Program-made: the position numbers and the translations under genes
Notes under the pieces: model-generated
Database searches by the model: none
The model's input: the letters and a program-made list of their open reading frames with translations, nothing else
What the model was told of the DNA's origin: nothing
Origin: Rhodobacterales bacterium
GTDB taxonomy: Bacteria; Pseudomonadota; Alphaproteobacteria; Rhodobacterales; Rhodobacteraceae
Direction of reading: 5' to 3'
DNA: 6,551 nt
Assembly (NCBI GenBank): GCA_013298485.1
Contig: JAAFHS010000153.1
Coordinates: forward strand, 1-6,551
Shown here: positions 1 through 5,666 of the stretch, in pieces
How the letters are laid out: every line of letters starts with the position of its first letter
Numbering within the stretch: the stretch's first letter is position 1

Positions 1-519
1 ATAGGGCCGGTCGGTCAGGGCGACCAGTGCGACGGGTGCGACCGAGGCGATGGTGATGCCGATCAGGGCACCCGCCTCGCGCCAGCCCGCCAGCCGCAGA
101 TGCCCGCCCGGCCCCATGCGATCAGCCCGGCCCACGCCTTCGGCATAAAAGCAGATGGTCAGGAACGAAAAGGCGGAAAACAGCAGGGTCAGCGTCAGGG
201 CGAACCACAAGAGGGGGGCCATCGGCGGGGTGACGGCGAAAAGGCCGATCATGGCGAGGGCCATGAGGGCTGCGGCAACGGCGACCCACAGGCCGCGCGT
301 GGCGCGACGGGTTTCGGCAAACCAGCCCAGAAGCGGATCCTGCACCACGTCGATCAGGCGTAGCACGGCCAGCGTGGCCCCCAGAACGCCAAGGCCGATG
401 CCATAGGTTTCGGCATAGACGGTGGGGGCGTGAATATAGATCGGCAGGCCCGCGGCCGCGATCAGGGCGGCAAACAGCGACCATTGGCCAAGGCCGCGGG
501 AGGGGGTGGCAACCGCCAT
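1..519 (-). CDS. MFS / GPH-type transporter, N-terminal part (3' end beyond window)
   Basis: This is an integral inner-membrane secondary transporter; its substrate cannot be told from sequence. The visible 173 residues read through to the window edge without a stop, so only the N-terminal part of a protein usually around 400-450 residues long is present. Hydrophobic segments lie near residues 13-30, 40-58, 77-97, 102-123 and 148-168. Residues 54-65 (R54, D57, D61, P62, G65) form the RxxDxxxDPxxG signature of the GPH (melibiose-carrier-like) branch; D57 and D61 appear to match the cation-site aspartates of MelB. The ATG overlaps the TGA of the DUF1365 gene by one base (TGATG), so translation is probably coupled. 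In Rhodobacter sphaeroides a GPH-family gene sits at the same place in the rpoE-divergent cluster. The topology and family are seen in the sequence. A role in stress or lipid metabolism is inferred only from context. Confidence 0.88.
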   Translation of the reverse strand, partial: MAVATPSRGLGQWSLFAALIAAAGLPIYIHAPTVYAETYGIGLGVLGATLAVLRLIDVVQDPLLGWFAETRRATRGLWVAVAAALMALAMIGLFAVTPPMAPLLWFALTLTLLFSAFSFLTICFYAEGVGRADRMGPGGHLRLAGWREAGALIGITIASVAPVALVALTDRPY

Positions 520-1268
520 CACTGCGAAATTTCTTCAGTGGGCGGGGCAGGTCGTGTGCGGAACTTTGCCCCCTTGATCGCCAGTTTCAACGCCTGCCAG
601 TGGATCAAGGCCAGCACGCGGCGCGACCCGAACGGGCGGCGCAGGCAGGCGCCAAGGATGCCCCGGTTCGTCAGGGTGCTGCGCGGGCCGATCAGATTGG
701 TGAAAACGCCACCCTTTTCGGTCGTATAGTCGATCCAGATGCCGATGCGGTCGGGGCGGATATCGAAACGGAAGGCATAATGCCCCTCAACCGGCTGAAA
801 CGGCGAGACGTAGAAGATCTTGGTCGCCCCCAGCGTCTGATCGCGGCCGATCGGGGCACCGTCCGGATGGGCACACAGATAGGAATGCCTTTCGCCATAG
901 GTATTCGTCACCTCGGCAATCACGGCGACCAGCGCATCCTGCGCATCCAACGCGAGCCAGAAGCTGACAGGGTTGAACACATGGCCGAGCACGCGTGGCT
1001 GCGCCAGCAGCAGCACGCGCGCAGGCGTGATCTGATGATCGCGCAGCACATCGCGCGCCCAAGGCGCGCCGCGCCCCTGGCCCGGCAGACCGCCGTGATC
1101 GGCATCATGCAGCGATGTCAGGTTGCCCCGGTTGCGGCTGAAGAGACGCGGGCCGGTGGCGGTATCGGGATCAAGCAGCACATAGTCGACGCCGTAGCGG
1201 AAGCTGTTGGTGACAGCCCCCTTGCGGCCATGGAAGGTTTCCCCCCGGATATGCTGCACAGCCGTCAT
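519..1268 (-). CDS. DUF1365 family protein (lipid-modification cluster)
   Basis: This 249-residue protein is a full-length DUF1365 member. These are commonly found beside FAD-dependent oxidoreductases and cyclopropane-fatty-acid-synthase-like genes. The biochemical activity is unproven; involvement in modifying membrane fatty acids is inferred from gene neighbourhoods. Recognisable family blocks are GETFHGRKG with NSFRYGVDY (residues 9-29), LFSRNRGNLTSLHDADHG (42-59), PRVLGHVFNPVSFW (91-104), EVTNTYGERHSY (119-130) and KIFYVSPFQPVEGHY (150-164). There are many His and Asp residues but no assigned catalytic set. I see no signal peptide or transmembrane segment. Its ATG overlaps the TGA of the upstream oxidoreductase by four bases (ATGA), and its TGA overlaps the transporter ATG by one base. 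In R. sphaeroides the adjacent homologue (RSP_1090, from memory) was reported to be needed, together with the oxidoreductase, for ChrR turnover under singlet oxygen. Confidence 0.9.
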   Translation of the reverse strand: MTAVQHIRGETFHGRKGAVTNSFRYGVDYVLLDPDTATGPRLFSRNRGNLTSLHDADHGGLPGQGRGAPWARDVLRDHQITPARVLLLAQPRVLGHVFNPVSFWLALDAQDALVAVIAEVTNTYGERHSYLCAHPDGAPIGRDQTLGATKIFYVSPFQPVEGHYAFRFDIRPDRIGIWIDYTTEKGGVFTNLIGPRSTLTNRGILGACLRRPFGSRRVLALIHWQALKLAIKGAKFRTRPAPPTEEISQ

Positions 1269-2557
1269 GCGGCGATCCGCACCTGTGCGGCGCGCATCGC
1301 ATCCACCACGTCGACGGCACTTTGAAAGCCATCCTCATGAAAGCCGGATCGCATCCACGCGCCGCAGAACCATGTGTGCCGGGTGCCGTTCATCGCCCGG
1401 ATCGTGCCTTGCGCGGCAAGTGCCGCAAGGTCGTAAACCGGGTGGTCAAAGGTGTTCACGTCATGGATCAGCCGGTCATCAATCGGCTGATTGCTGTTCA
1501 GCGTCACAAACAGCGGGTCATCCTGCGGGATGGGTTGCAGCAAATTCATCCAGTAGGTCAGATCAATCCTGTCAGGCTTCGGCCCCGGCGGTTCGCAATA
1601 GACCCAGGAGGACCAGACTGCACGGCGTTTCGGCATCAGCCGGGCGTCCGAATGCAGCACCGCCTCATTCGGCTGATAGCGCACCGCCGACAGGGCGCTG
1701 CGTTCGGCCGGACTGGCATCTTCCAGCATGCGCAGCGTCACATCGGAATGGGTGGCAAAGATCACCTCGTCAAACATCTCCCACTCCGCCCCGTGGGCGC
1801 GGACCATCACACCGTCATCGGTGCGTTTCACGCCTGCGACAGGGCAGGCAAGGCGGATATCCACGCCTGCCGTCACAAGGGACGCCTGCAGGCGGCGCAC
1901 GTATTCGACGGACCCGCCTTGCACCGTGTACCATTGATGCTGGCCATAGACGCCGAGCAGCGCGTGGTTCTTGAAAAAGCTGATCATTGCATGGGCAGGA
2001 AAGTCCAGAATACCCTGCACCGGGGTGGACCAGATCGCCCCCGACAGGGGCAGGATGTAATAGTCGCGGAAATAATCCCCGGTGCCCAGATCGCGCAGCA
2101 GTTCAGCGATGGTCAGACCGGGGTTTTGCGCCGCCTGTTCGGCCTTTGCGTTGAACCGCATGATGTCGCGCAGCATGCGCAGGAATTTCGGATTGGCGAT
2201 GTTGCGCCGCGTGGCGAACAGCGCGCTCACGCTGGCCAGCGCATATTCCATGCGCCCCCCGTTGATCGAGGCCCCAAAGGACATGTTGCTGGGGGCCACG
2301 GGCACGGCCAGATCGTCAAACAGGCGGACGAGGTTGGGGTAGTTCACCTTATTGTAGACGATAAAGCCGGTATCGACCGGCTGATCGCCGCGCTTGCCGG
2401 CCAGCACGGTCCGTGCATGCCCGCCCAGCCGGTTTTCGCTTTCATAAAGGACGATCGACGCCTCGGGTGCCAGCATATGGGCTGCGGCCATCCCTGATAT
2501 TCCGCCACCGATGATGGCAATGCGCCGGGTGGCGGTGTCGAATGTTTCGAAAGGCAT
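1265..2557 (-). CDS. FAD-dependent oxidoreductase (COG2907 / flavin amine oxidase-like)
   Basis: This 430-residue flavoprotein belongs to the amine-oxidase / phytoene-desaturase-like superfamily and heads the minus-strand operon. The N-terminal Rossmann fold is clear: IAIIGGGISG at residues 13-22, the acidic end of strand two at E39, and LGGHA at 44-48, which contacts the FAD. The C-terminal FAD closure motif is CGAW at 398-401 followed by GFHEDGFQSA (405-414). No signal peptide is visible, so it is probably cytoplasmic or membrane-peripheral, acting on lipid chains. The homologue beside R. sphaeroides rpoE (RSP_1091, from memory) is part of the singlet-oxygen regulon and was linked to furan fatty acid formation and ChrR turnover. 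A desaturase-like step on a methylated acyl chain would suit the fold, but that is inference. The ATG at 2557 lies about 27 bases downstream of the predicted start of an RpoE-type promoter. The family call is firm; the substrate is not. Confidence 0.92.
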   Translation of the reverse strand: MPFETFDTATRRIAIIGGGISGMAAAHMLAPEASIVLYESENRLGGHARTVLAGKRGDQPVDTGFIVYNKVNYPNLVRLFDDLAVPVAPSNMSFGASINGGRMEYALASVSALFATRRNIANPKFLRMLRDIMRFNAKAEQAAQNPGLTIAELLRDLGTGDYFRDYYILPLSGAIWSTPVQGILDFPAHAMISFFKNHALLGVYGQHQWYTVQGGSVEYVRRLQASLVTAGVDIRLACPVAGVKRTDDGVMVRAHGAEWEMFDEVIFATHSDVTLRMLEDASPAERSALSAVRYQPNEAVLHSDARLMPKRRAVWSSWVYCEPPGPKPDRIDLTYWMNLLQPIPQDDPLFVTLNSNQPIDDRLIHDVNTFDHPVYDLAALAAQGTIRAMNGTRHTWFCGAWMRSGFHEDGFQSAVDVVDAMRAAQVRIAA

Positions 2558-2590
2558 CTGCGCGATTTCCCCGTGCGACGTTTTGTCAAG

Positions 2591-2619
2591 TTATACGCAG
2601 AAAACCCGATGACGGATCA
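2591..2619 (-). promoter_or_regulatory. Predicted RpoE (ECF11-type) promoter for the oxidoreductase-DUF1365-transporter operon
   Basis: Read on the minus strand, TGATCC (2619-2614) is followed after 16 bases by CGTA and after 18 bases by TATAA (2595-2591). This matches the known R. sphaeroides RpoE promoter pattern, TGATCC about 18 bases before a TAAGA-like -10. Transcription should start near 2584, giving a leader of about 27 bases before the oxidoreductase ATG at 2557. The match and spacing are seen directly. RpoE dependence is inferred from the perfect -35, the conserved CGTA and the adjacent rpoE gene. Confidence 0.78.
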
Positions 2620-2671
2620 AATTGACACCCCGCTGTCAGTTTTTTCGGACATCTGTACGATTTTTTGATCC
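2614..2671. repeat. Inverted repeat between the divergent promoters
   Basis: GGATCAAA at 2614-2621 is the exact reverse complement of TTTGATCC at 2664-2671, an 8-base pair of arms 42 bases apart. Just inside the left arm is a small palindrome, TGACA (2623-2627), six bases, TGTCA (2634-2638), followed by six T residues. The left arm contains the -35 of the minus promoter. The right arm contains an extra TGATCC that lies 12 bases upstream of the -35 of the rpoE promoter. It may be an operator or simply duplicated -35 elements; the small palindrome is too short to call a terminator. Confidence 0.35.
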
Positions 2672-2677
2672 GGGCGG

Positions 2678-2706
2678 TGATCCAACTGTCATCTGGCACC
2701 GTAAAC
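2678..2706 (+). promoter_or_regulatory. Predicted autoregulatory RpoE promoter of rpoE-chrR
   Basis: TGATCC at 2678-2683 is followed after 16 bases by CGTA (2700-2703), with TAAAC at 2702-2706 as the -10, which is 18 bases after the -35. It has the same geometry as the opposed promoter and matches the remembered R. sphaeroides RpoE consensus. It implies positive autoregulation of the sigma factor. Initiation near 2713 would give a leader of about 98 bases before the GTG at 2811. A second TGATCC at 2666-2671 has no matching -10 at the right distance. Confidence 0.78.
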
Positions 2707-2756
2707 TGCCCATGATGATCGGGGCTTGCGTTGTTCGGAATAGGATGGACAGCCTG

Positions 2757-2779
2757 CCGTGCCTGCCTATTGTGCACGG
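2757..2779 (+). other. Possible stem-loop in the rpoE leader
   Basis: CCGTGC (2757-2762) and GCACGG (2774-2779) can pair into a six-base stem with an 11-base loop. It lies in the predicted untranslated leader, about 30 bases before the GTG start of rpoE. No T-run follows, so it is not a terminator. A role in translation control or mRNA stability is possible but unsupported beyond the pairing; a six-base match can arise by chance in GC-rich DNA. Confidence 0.25.
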
Positions 2780-2810
2780 GTAAAAAGGTATCCGCCAGGA
2801 TGACAGCAGC

Positions 2811-3356
2811 GTGAGCCAGGATCAAAGTGAAACGGATTGGGCGGCCCTGGTGATGCGGGTGCGCGACCATCAGGACAAGGCGGCCTTTGCCGCGCTGTTC
2901 CGGCACTTTGCCCCGCGGGTAAAGGGCTTTTTGATGAAGTCGGGCGCAGGCGACACACTGGCCGAGGAATGTGCGCAGGACGTCATGGCAACGCTGTGGC
3001 AAAAGGCGCATCTCTTCGATCCGACGCGGGCGTCGGTGGCGACATGGGTCTTCACCATTGCCCGCAACAGACGGATCGATGCCTTGCGCAAATCGCGCAG
3101 GCCCGAACCGGAAGACCTGCCCTGGGGGCCGGAGCCTGAACCAGATCAGGCCGAGGTTCTTGAGATGCAGCAAGACACCGAACGGCTGGGTGCCGCACTT
3201 GCCCAGCTGCCACAGAAACAGCGCGCGTTGATCGAACGGGCCTACTATGGCGATCTGTCACACTCGGAAATCGCCGAGGAAACCGGACTGCCCCTTGGCA
3301 CGATCAAATCGCGGATCAGATTGGCGTTGGAACGGCTTCGCCACCATATGAGTTAA
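2811..3356 (+). CDS. rpoE: ECF sigma factor RpoE (ECF11-type, singlet-oxygen response)
   Basis: This 181-residue alternative sigma factor directs RNA polymerase to TGATCC-type promoters when released by ChrR. Region 2 spans about residues 24-94 and includes FDPTRASVATWVFTIARNRR (69-88), the -10 binding and melting part. A Pro/Glu-rich linker (about 95-124) leads to region 4, whose helix-turn-helix is at about 150-169 (SHSEIAEETGLPLGTIKSRI) and reads the -35. K38 and M42, positions recalled as ChrR-contact residues in the R. sphaeroides protein, are both present at the same numbering. The start is GTG at 2811: an in-frame TAA at 2781 excludes upstream extension, and AGGA at 2797-2800 can serve as a ribosome site, though ten bases away. 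A four-codon ORF (ATG at 2800) ends in a TGA overlapping this GTG, and may be chance. The stop is 14 bases before chrR, forming a sigma/anti-sigma operon driven by its own RpoE promoter. Confidence 0.95.
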   Translation: MSQDQSETDWAALVMRVRDHQDKAAFAALFRHFAPRVKGFLMKSGAGDTLAEECAQDVMATLWQKAHLFDPTRASVATWVFTIARNRRIDALRKSRRPEPEDLPWGPEPEPDQAEVLEMQQDTERLGAALAQLPQKQRALIERAYYGDLSHSEIAEETGLPLGTIKSRIRLALERLRHHMS

Positions 3357-3370
3357 GGCACACGACGAAA

Positions 3371-4012
3371 ATGATGAACAGGCACCAACTTCCCGATACC
3401 TTGCTGATGGGTTATGCCGCAGGCGCGCTGCCCGAGGCGTTCAACGTGGTGATTGCAACACATGTCTCGCTGTCGGACGAGGCGCGCGCGCGCCTTGCGG
3501 CGTTCGAGGCGGTGGGCGGTGCCGTGCTGGACGATGATGCGGCTGAGATGGCCGAAGACAGTTTTGACCGGATGATGGCGCGGCTGGATATGCTGCCGCA
3601 GGCGAATGCACGCGTGACGGAGGCGGCTGAGGGGATTTTCCCGGCACCGTTGGCAGATTATGTGCACCGGGATGGTCGCAGCATCCGCTGGCGGTCTATC
3701 GGCGCGGGGGTGAAACAGGCGATCCTGCGCACGGATGGGCGTGCATCGGTGCGGCTGTTGCGCATTCCGGCGGGGCAGGCGGTGCCGGATCACGGGCATC
3801 GGGGAACGGAACTGACGCTGGTGCTGCAGGGCGCGTTCTTTGATGGGAACAAACGCTACGGGCGCGGCGATATCGAGGTCGCGAATGAAGAGACGGAACA
3901 TACGCCGATTGCCGAGGCGGGTGAGGATTGTATCTGCCTTGCGGCGACGGATGCACCCCTGCGGTTCAAGTCACTGATCCCGCGCCTGGCGCAGCCGTTC
4001 TTCCGGATTTAA
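3371..4012 (+). CDS. chrR: ChrR-family cupin anti-sigma factor with degenerate N-terminal zinc site
   Basis: This 213-residue cytoplasmic anti-sigma factor is the same length as R. sphaeroides ChrR. It binds RpoE and frees it when singlet oxygen or organic hydroperoxides are sensed. The N-terminal anti-sigma domain covers roughly residues 1-85, and the C-terminal cupin-like domain runs from about 92 to the end. The cupin metal ligands H141, H143, E147 and H177 are all present, in PDHGHRGTELTLVLQG and EHTPIAE, as are C187 and C189. The anti-sigma domain is unusual: the family ligands H6, H31, C35 and C38 read here as Gln6, His31, Ser35 and Ala38 (HVSLSDEA), so the HxxxCxxC motif is lost and classical zinc binding there is unlikely. 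H5 could substitute for H6. The start at 3371 is the first of two adjacent ATGs, 14 bases after the rpoE stop; a start at 3374 would shorten it by one residue. The TAA overlaps the convergent hutD-family stop. Confidence 0.93.
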   Translation: MMNRHQLPDTLLMGYAAGALPEAFNVVIATHVSLSDEARARLAAFEAVGGAVLDDDAAEMAEDSFDRMMARLDMLPQANARVTEAAEGIFPAPLADYVHRDGRSIRWRSIGAGVKQAILRTDGRASVRLLRIPAGQAVPDHGHRGTELTLVLQGAFFDGNKRYGRGDIEVANEETEHTPIAEAGEDCICLAATDAPLRFKSLIPRLAQPFFRI

Positions 4013-4506
4013 GCAAAGATTCGCACGGCAATGACAGGGCCGCCACTGACCGTGGCGGCCTTTGTTGTGTCCAGCAGATCGCGCAGGGCAAGGGGGGTGT
4101 CGTTGACCCGCGCCGCAGCAAGGGCCAGCAGGAGCAATCGCCCGCCTGCAGGGACAGGACCCTGCACCATCCAGACCTGCGGGCGGGGTGCGCTGGCAGG
4201 TGTCATCACGTTGAAATCTTCGGAAGGGGCGGCGACGCCGGTGGCGCGGATCGCCACATCGCCGGGAAAGGCGACGGGGATCAGGGGCGTGGCGGCAAGG
4301 TCGATCCCGTCGCCCTGCAGCCGGAAACCGGGGCCCGAAATGACAGTCAGATTGCGCGCGATGCCGGGAAACAGGGAAAAGGGGCCGTCTTCGGCAACCG
4401 TGGCAATCGACAGGCGCAGGCCGTCTTCGCGCAAAAGTTCCGTCGTGGTCCCGCGCCCGTTGGCCCAAGGCATGATGCGGTAGTCAGCCGGGGTCAGATG
4501 CCGCAT
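4009..4506 (-). CDS. HutD/Ves family cupin protein
   Basis: This small single-domain protein of about 165 residues belongs to the HutD/Ves (DUF886) bicupin family. In Pseudomonas HutD limits expression of the histidine-utilisation genes, perhaps by binding a pathway intermediate, while E. coli Ves is little characterised. The family blocks are PWANGRGTTTEL (13-24), LSIATVAEDGPFSLFPGIAR (32-51) and EDFNVM (96-101). There is no signal peptide. ATG at 4506 overlaps the rmuC TGA by one base (TGATG); GTG at 4509 would add one residue. No hut enzyme gene is in the window, so here the gene rides at the tail of a mutL-rmuC operon, and a histidine role cannot be assumed. Its stop overlaps the chrR stop in a TTAA palindrome. 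The family call is confident; the function is unknown. Confidence 0.88.
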   Translation of the reverse strand: MRHLTPADYRIMPWANGRGTTTELLREDGLRLSIATVAEDGPFSLFPGIARNLTVISGPGFRLQGDGIDLAATPLIPVAFPGDVAIRATGVAAPSEDFNVMTPASAPRPQVWMVQGPVPAGGRLLLLALAAARVNDTPLALRDLLDTTKAATVSGGPVIAVRIFA

Positions 4507-5666
4507 CACTCCGCCGCCTGCGGCCCGATGATCGGGGCGGGGTCATTGGCACCCAGTTCTTCGAAATCAAAGTTATCCAGCCTGCGCGCGCGCCGCGCGG
4601 CCTTGTCGGACGACACCTTGATCTCCTCGATGTCCTTTGCCGCCTGCCCGAAATGCCGGTCAAGGTTACCCACGCGTTCGCCAAGGCGTTCCACGTCCTT
4701 GTACAACTCGCCCAACTCGCGCCGGATCGCACCTGCCTGTTCGCGCATCCGCGCGTCTTTCAGCACCGCGCGCATCGTGTTCAGCGTCGCCATGCAGGTC
4801 GTGGGTGACACGATCCAGACGCGCGCCGCGAACCCTTCGCGCACCACTTCGGGATGGTTCGCGTGCAACTCGGCATAAACCGCCTCGGATGGCAGGAACA
4901 TCAGCGCGCCATCCGCCGTCTCGCCCTCGATGATGTATTTCTCGGAGATTGCCTTGATATGCGTCTTGACCGCGAGGCGGAGTTGCCGTGCTGCCTGTTC
5001 CACCTCGGTCGCCGTCTTGGCACGCCGCAGCGCCTCATACGCCTCCAGCGGGAATTTCGCGTCGATCACGATGGGGCCGGGGGGATTGGGCAGGTGGATC
5101 AGGCAATCCGCGCGTTTGCCGTTGCTCAGCGTCGCCTGCATCGTGTAGGCGTCGGCGGGCAGGGCCTTGACCACGATGTCATTCAGCTGAATCTCGCCGA
5201 ACGCGCCGCGCGCCTGTTTGTTGGACAGGATGTCTTGCAGGTTCAACACGTTGCCCGACAGCTTTTCGATATTGGCCTGCGCCTTGTCGATCGCCTCCAG
5301 CCGCTGCTGCAGATCGCCCAGGGACCGTGCCGTGCGCACCGATGTGCCTTGCAGACTTTCGGTCATGCCGCGTTGCACTTCCATCAGGCGCTGTTCCATC
5401 AGACGCATCATGGCCGATTGGCTGACCGTTTGGGCCTCGCTCACGTGCTGCAAGCCGCCCGACAGGCGTTCCTGCCCATCCGACAGGGCCTGCACGCGGC
5501 TGGCCATCCAGCCCATTTCACGCATCAGGGGTTCGGCCATCGTCGCCGATTTCCCGGCCGCGCGCAGGATCAGCCATAAAAACAGCACCAACGCAGCCAC
5601 CCCTGCGGCAATTGCCAGCACCAGGGGATCATCCCAGCGGAACGCATATGGGCCAATCGTGATCAT
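4506..5666 (-). CDS. rmuC: DNA recombination protein RmuC
   Basis: This is a 386-residue, full-length RmuC-family protein. Family members limit recombination at inverted repeats and are predicted nucleases. A single transmembrane segment lies near residues 14-34, which would anchor it in the inner membrane with the rest in the cytoplasm. A long predicted coiled coil covers about 45-145. The RmuC domain (about 150-345) shows RGAFGE (153-158), RADCLIHLP (185-193), VIDAKFPLEAY (200-210) and FLPSEAVYAEL (257-267). The acidic E158, D187, D202 and K204 pattern is compatible with a restriction-endonuclease-like core, but that is inference. I chose the ATG at 5666 because it overlaps the mutL TGA (ATGA, 5663-5666) and starts directly before the membrane segment. 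An open frame continues upstream to 5735, but would add 23 residues lying inside mutL. It is translationally coupled to mutL upstream and to the hutD-family gene downstream. Confidence 0.95.
   Translation of the reverse strand: MITIGPYAFRWDDPLVLAIAAGVAALVLFLWLILRAAGKSATMAEPLMREMGWMASRVQALSDGQERLSGGLQHVSEAQTVSQSAMMRLMEQRLMEVQRGMTESLQGTSVRTARSLGDLQQRLEAIDKAQANIEKLSGNVLNLQDILSNKQARGAFGEIQLNDIVVKALPADAYTMQATLSNGKRADCLIHLPNPPGPIVIDAKFPLEAYEALRRAKTATEVEQAARQLRLAVKTHIKAISEKYIIEGETADGALMFLPSEAVYAELHANHPEVVREGFAARVWIVSPTTCMATLNTMRAVLKDARMREQAGAIRRELGELYKDVERLGERVGNLDRHFGQAAKDIEEIKVSSDKAARRARRLDNFDFEELGANDPAPIIGPQAAE

Noticed and set aside
602..607. A minus-strand TGATCC inside the DUF1365 gene, considered as an internal promoter for the transporter.
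   Set aside because: The sequence 16 bases downstream reads ACTG rather than CGTA, so it lacks the second element of the pattern.
2623..2645. Small palindrome TGACA-N6-TGTCA followed by T residues, considered as a terminator.
   Set aside because: The stem is only five pairs, and no plus-strand gene ends upstream of it, so there is no transcript for it to end.
2712..2783. A 23-codon open frame in the rpoE leader, in the same frame as rpoE.
   Set aside because: Its first ATG falls at or before the predicted transcription start, no ribosome site precedes its ATGs, and the peptide has no recognisable feature. Its main use is that the TAA at 2781 rules out an upstream rpoE start.
2586..3173. A 195-codon minus-strand frame opposite the rpoE 5' half.
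   Set aside because: It is antisense to clear region 2 sequence of rpoE and covers both promoters. Its product is rich in His, Arg and Pro with no known motif, as expected of a shadow frame in GC-rich DNA.
3975..3980. A TGATCC inside the chrR 3' end, considered as another RpoE promoter.
   Set aside because: No CGTA or TAAGA-like -10 occurs at the 16-18 base distance, and it points away from any start codon into the convergent junction.
3928..4878. A 316-codon plus-strand frame across the chrR end and the hutD/rmuC genes.
   Set aside because: It is antisense to two genes with clear family motifs, and its translation is low-complexity and resembles nothing known.
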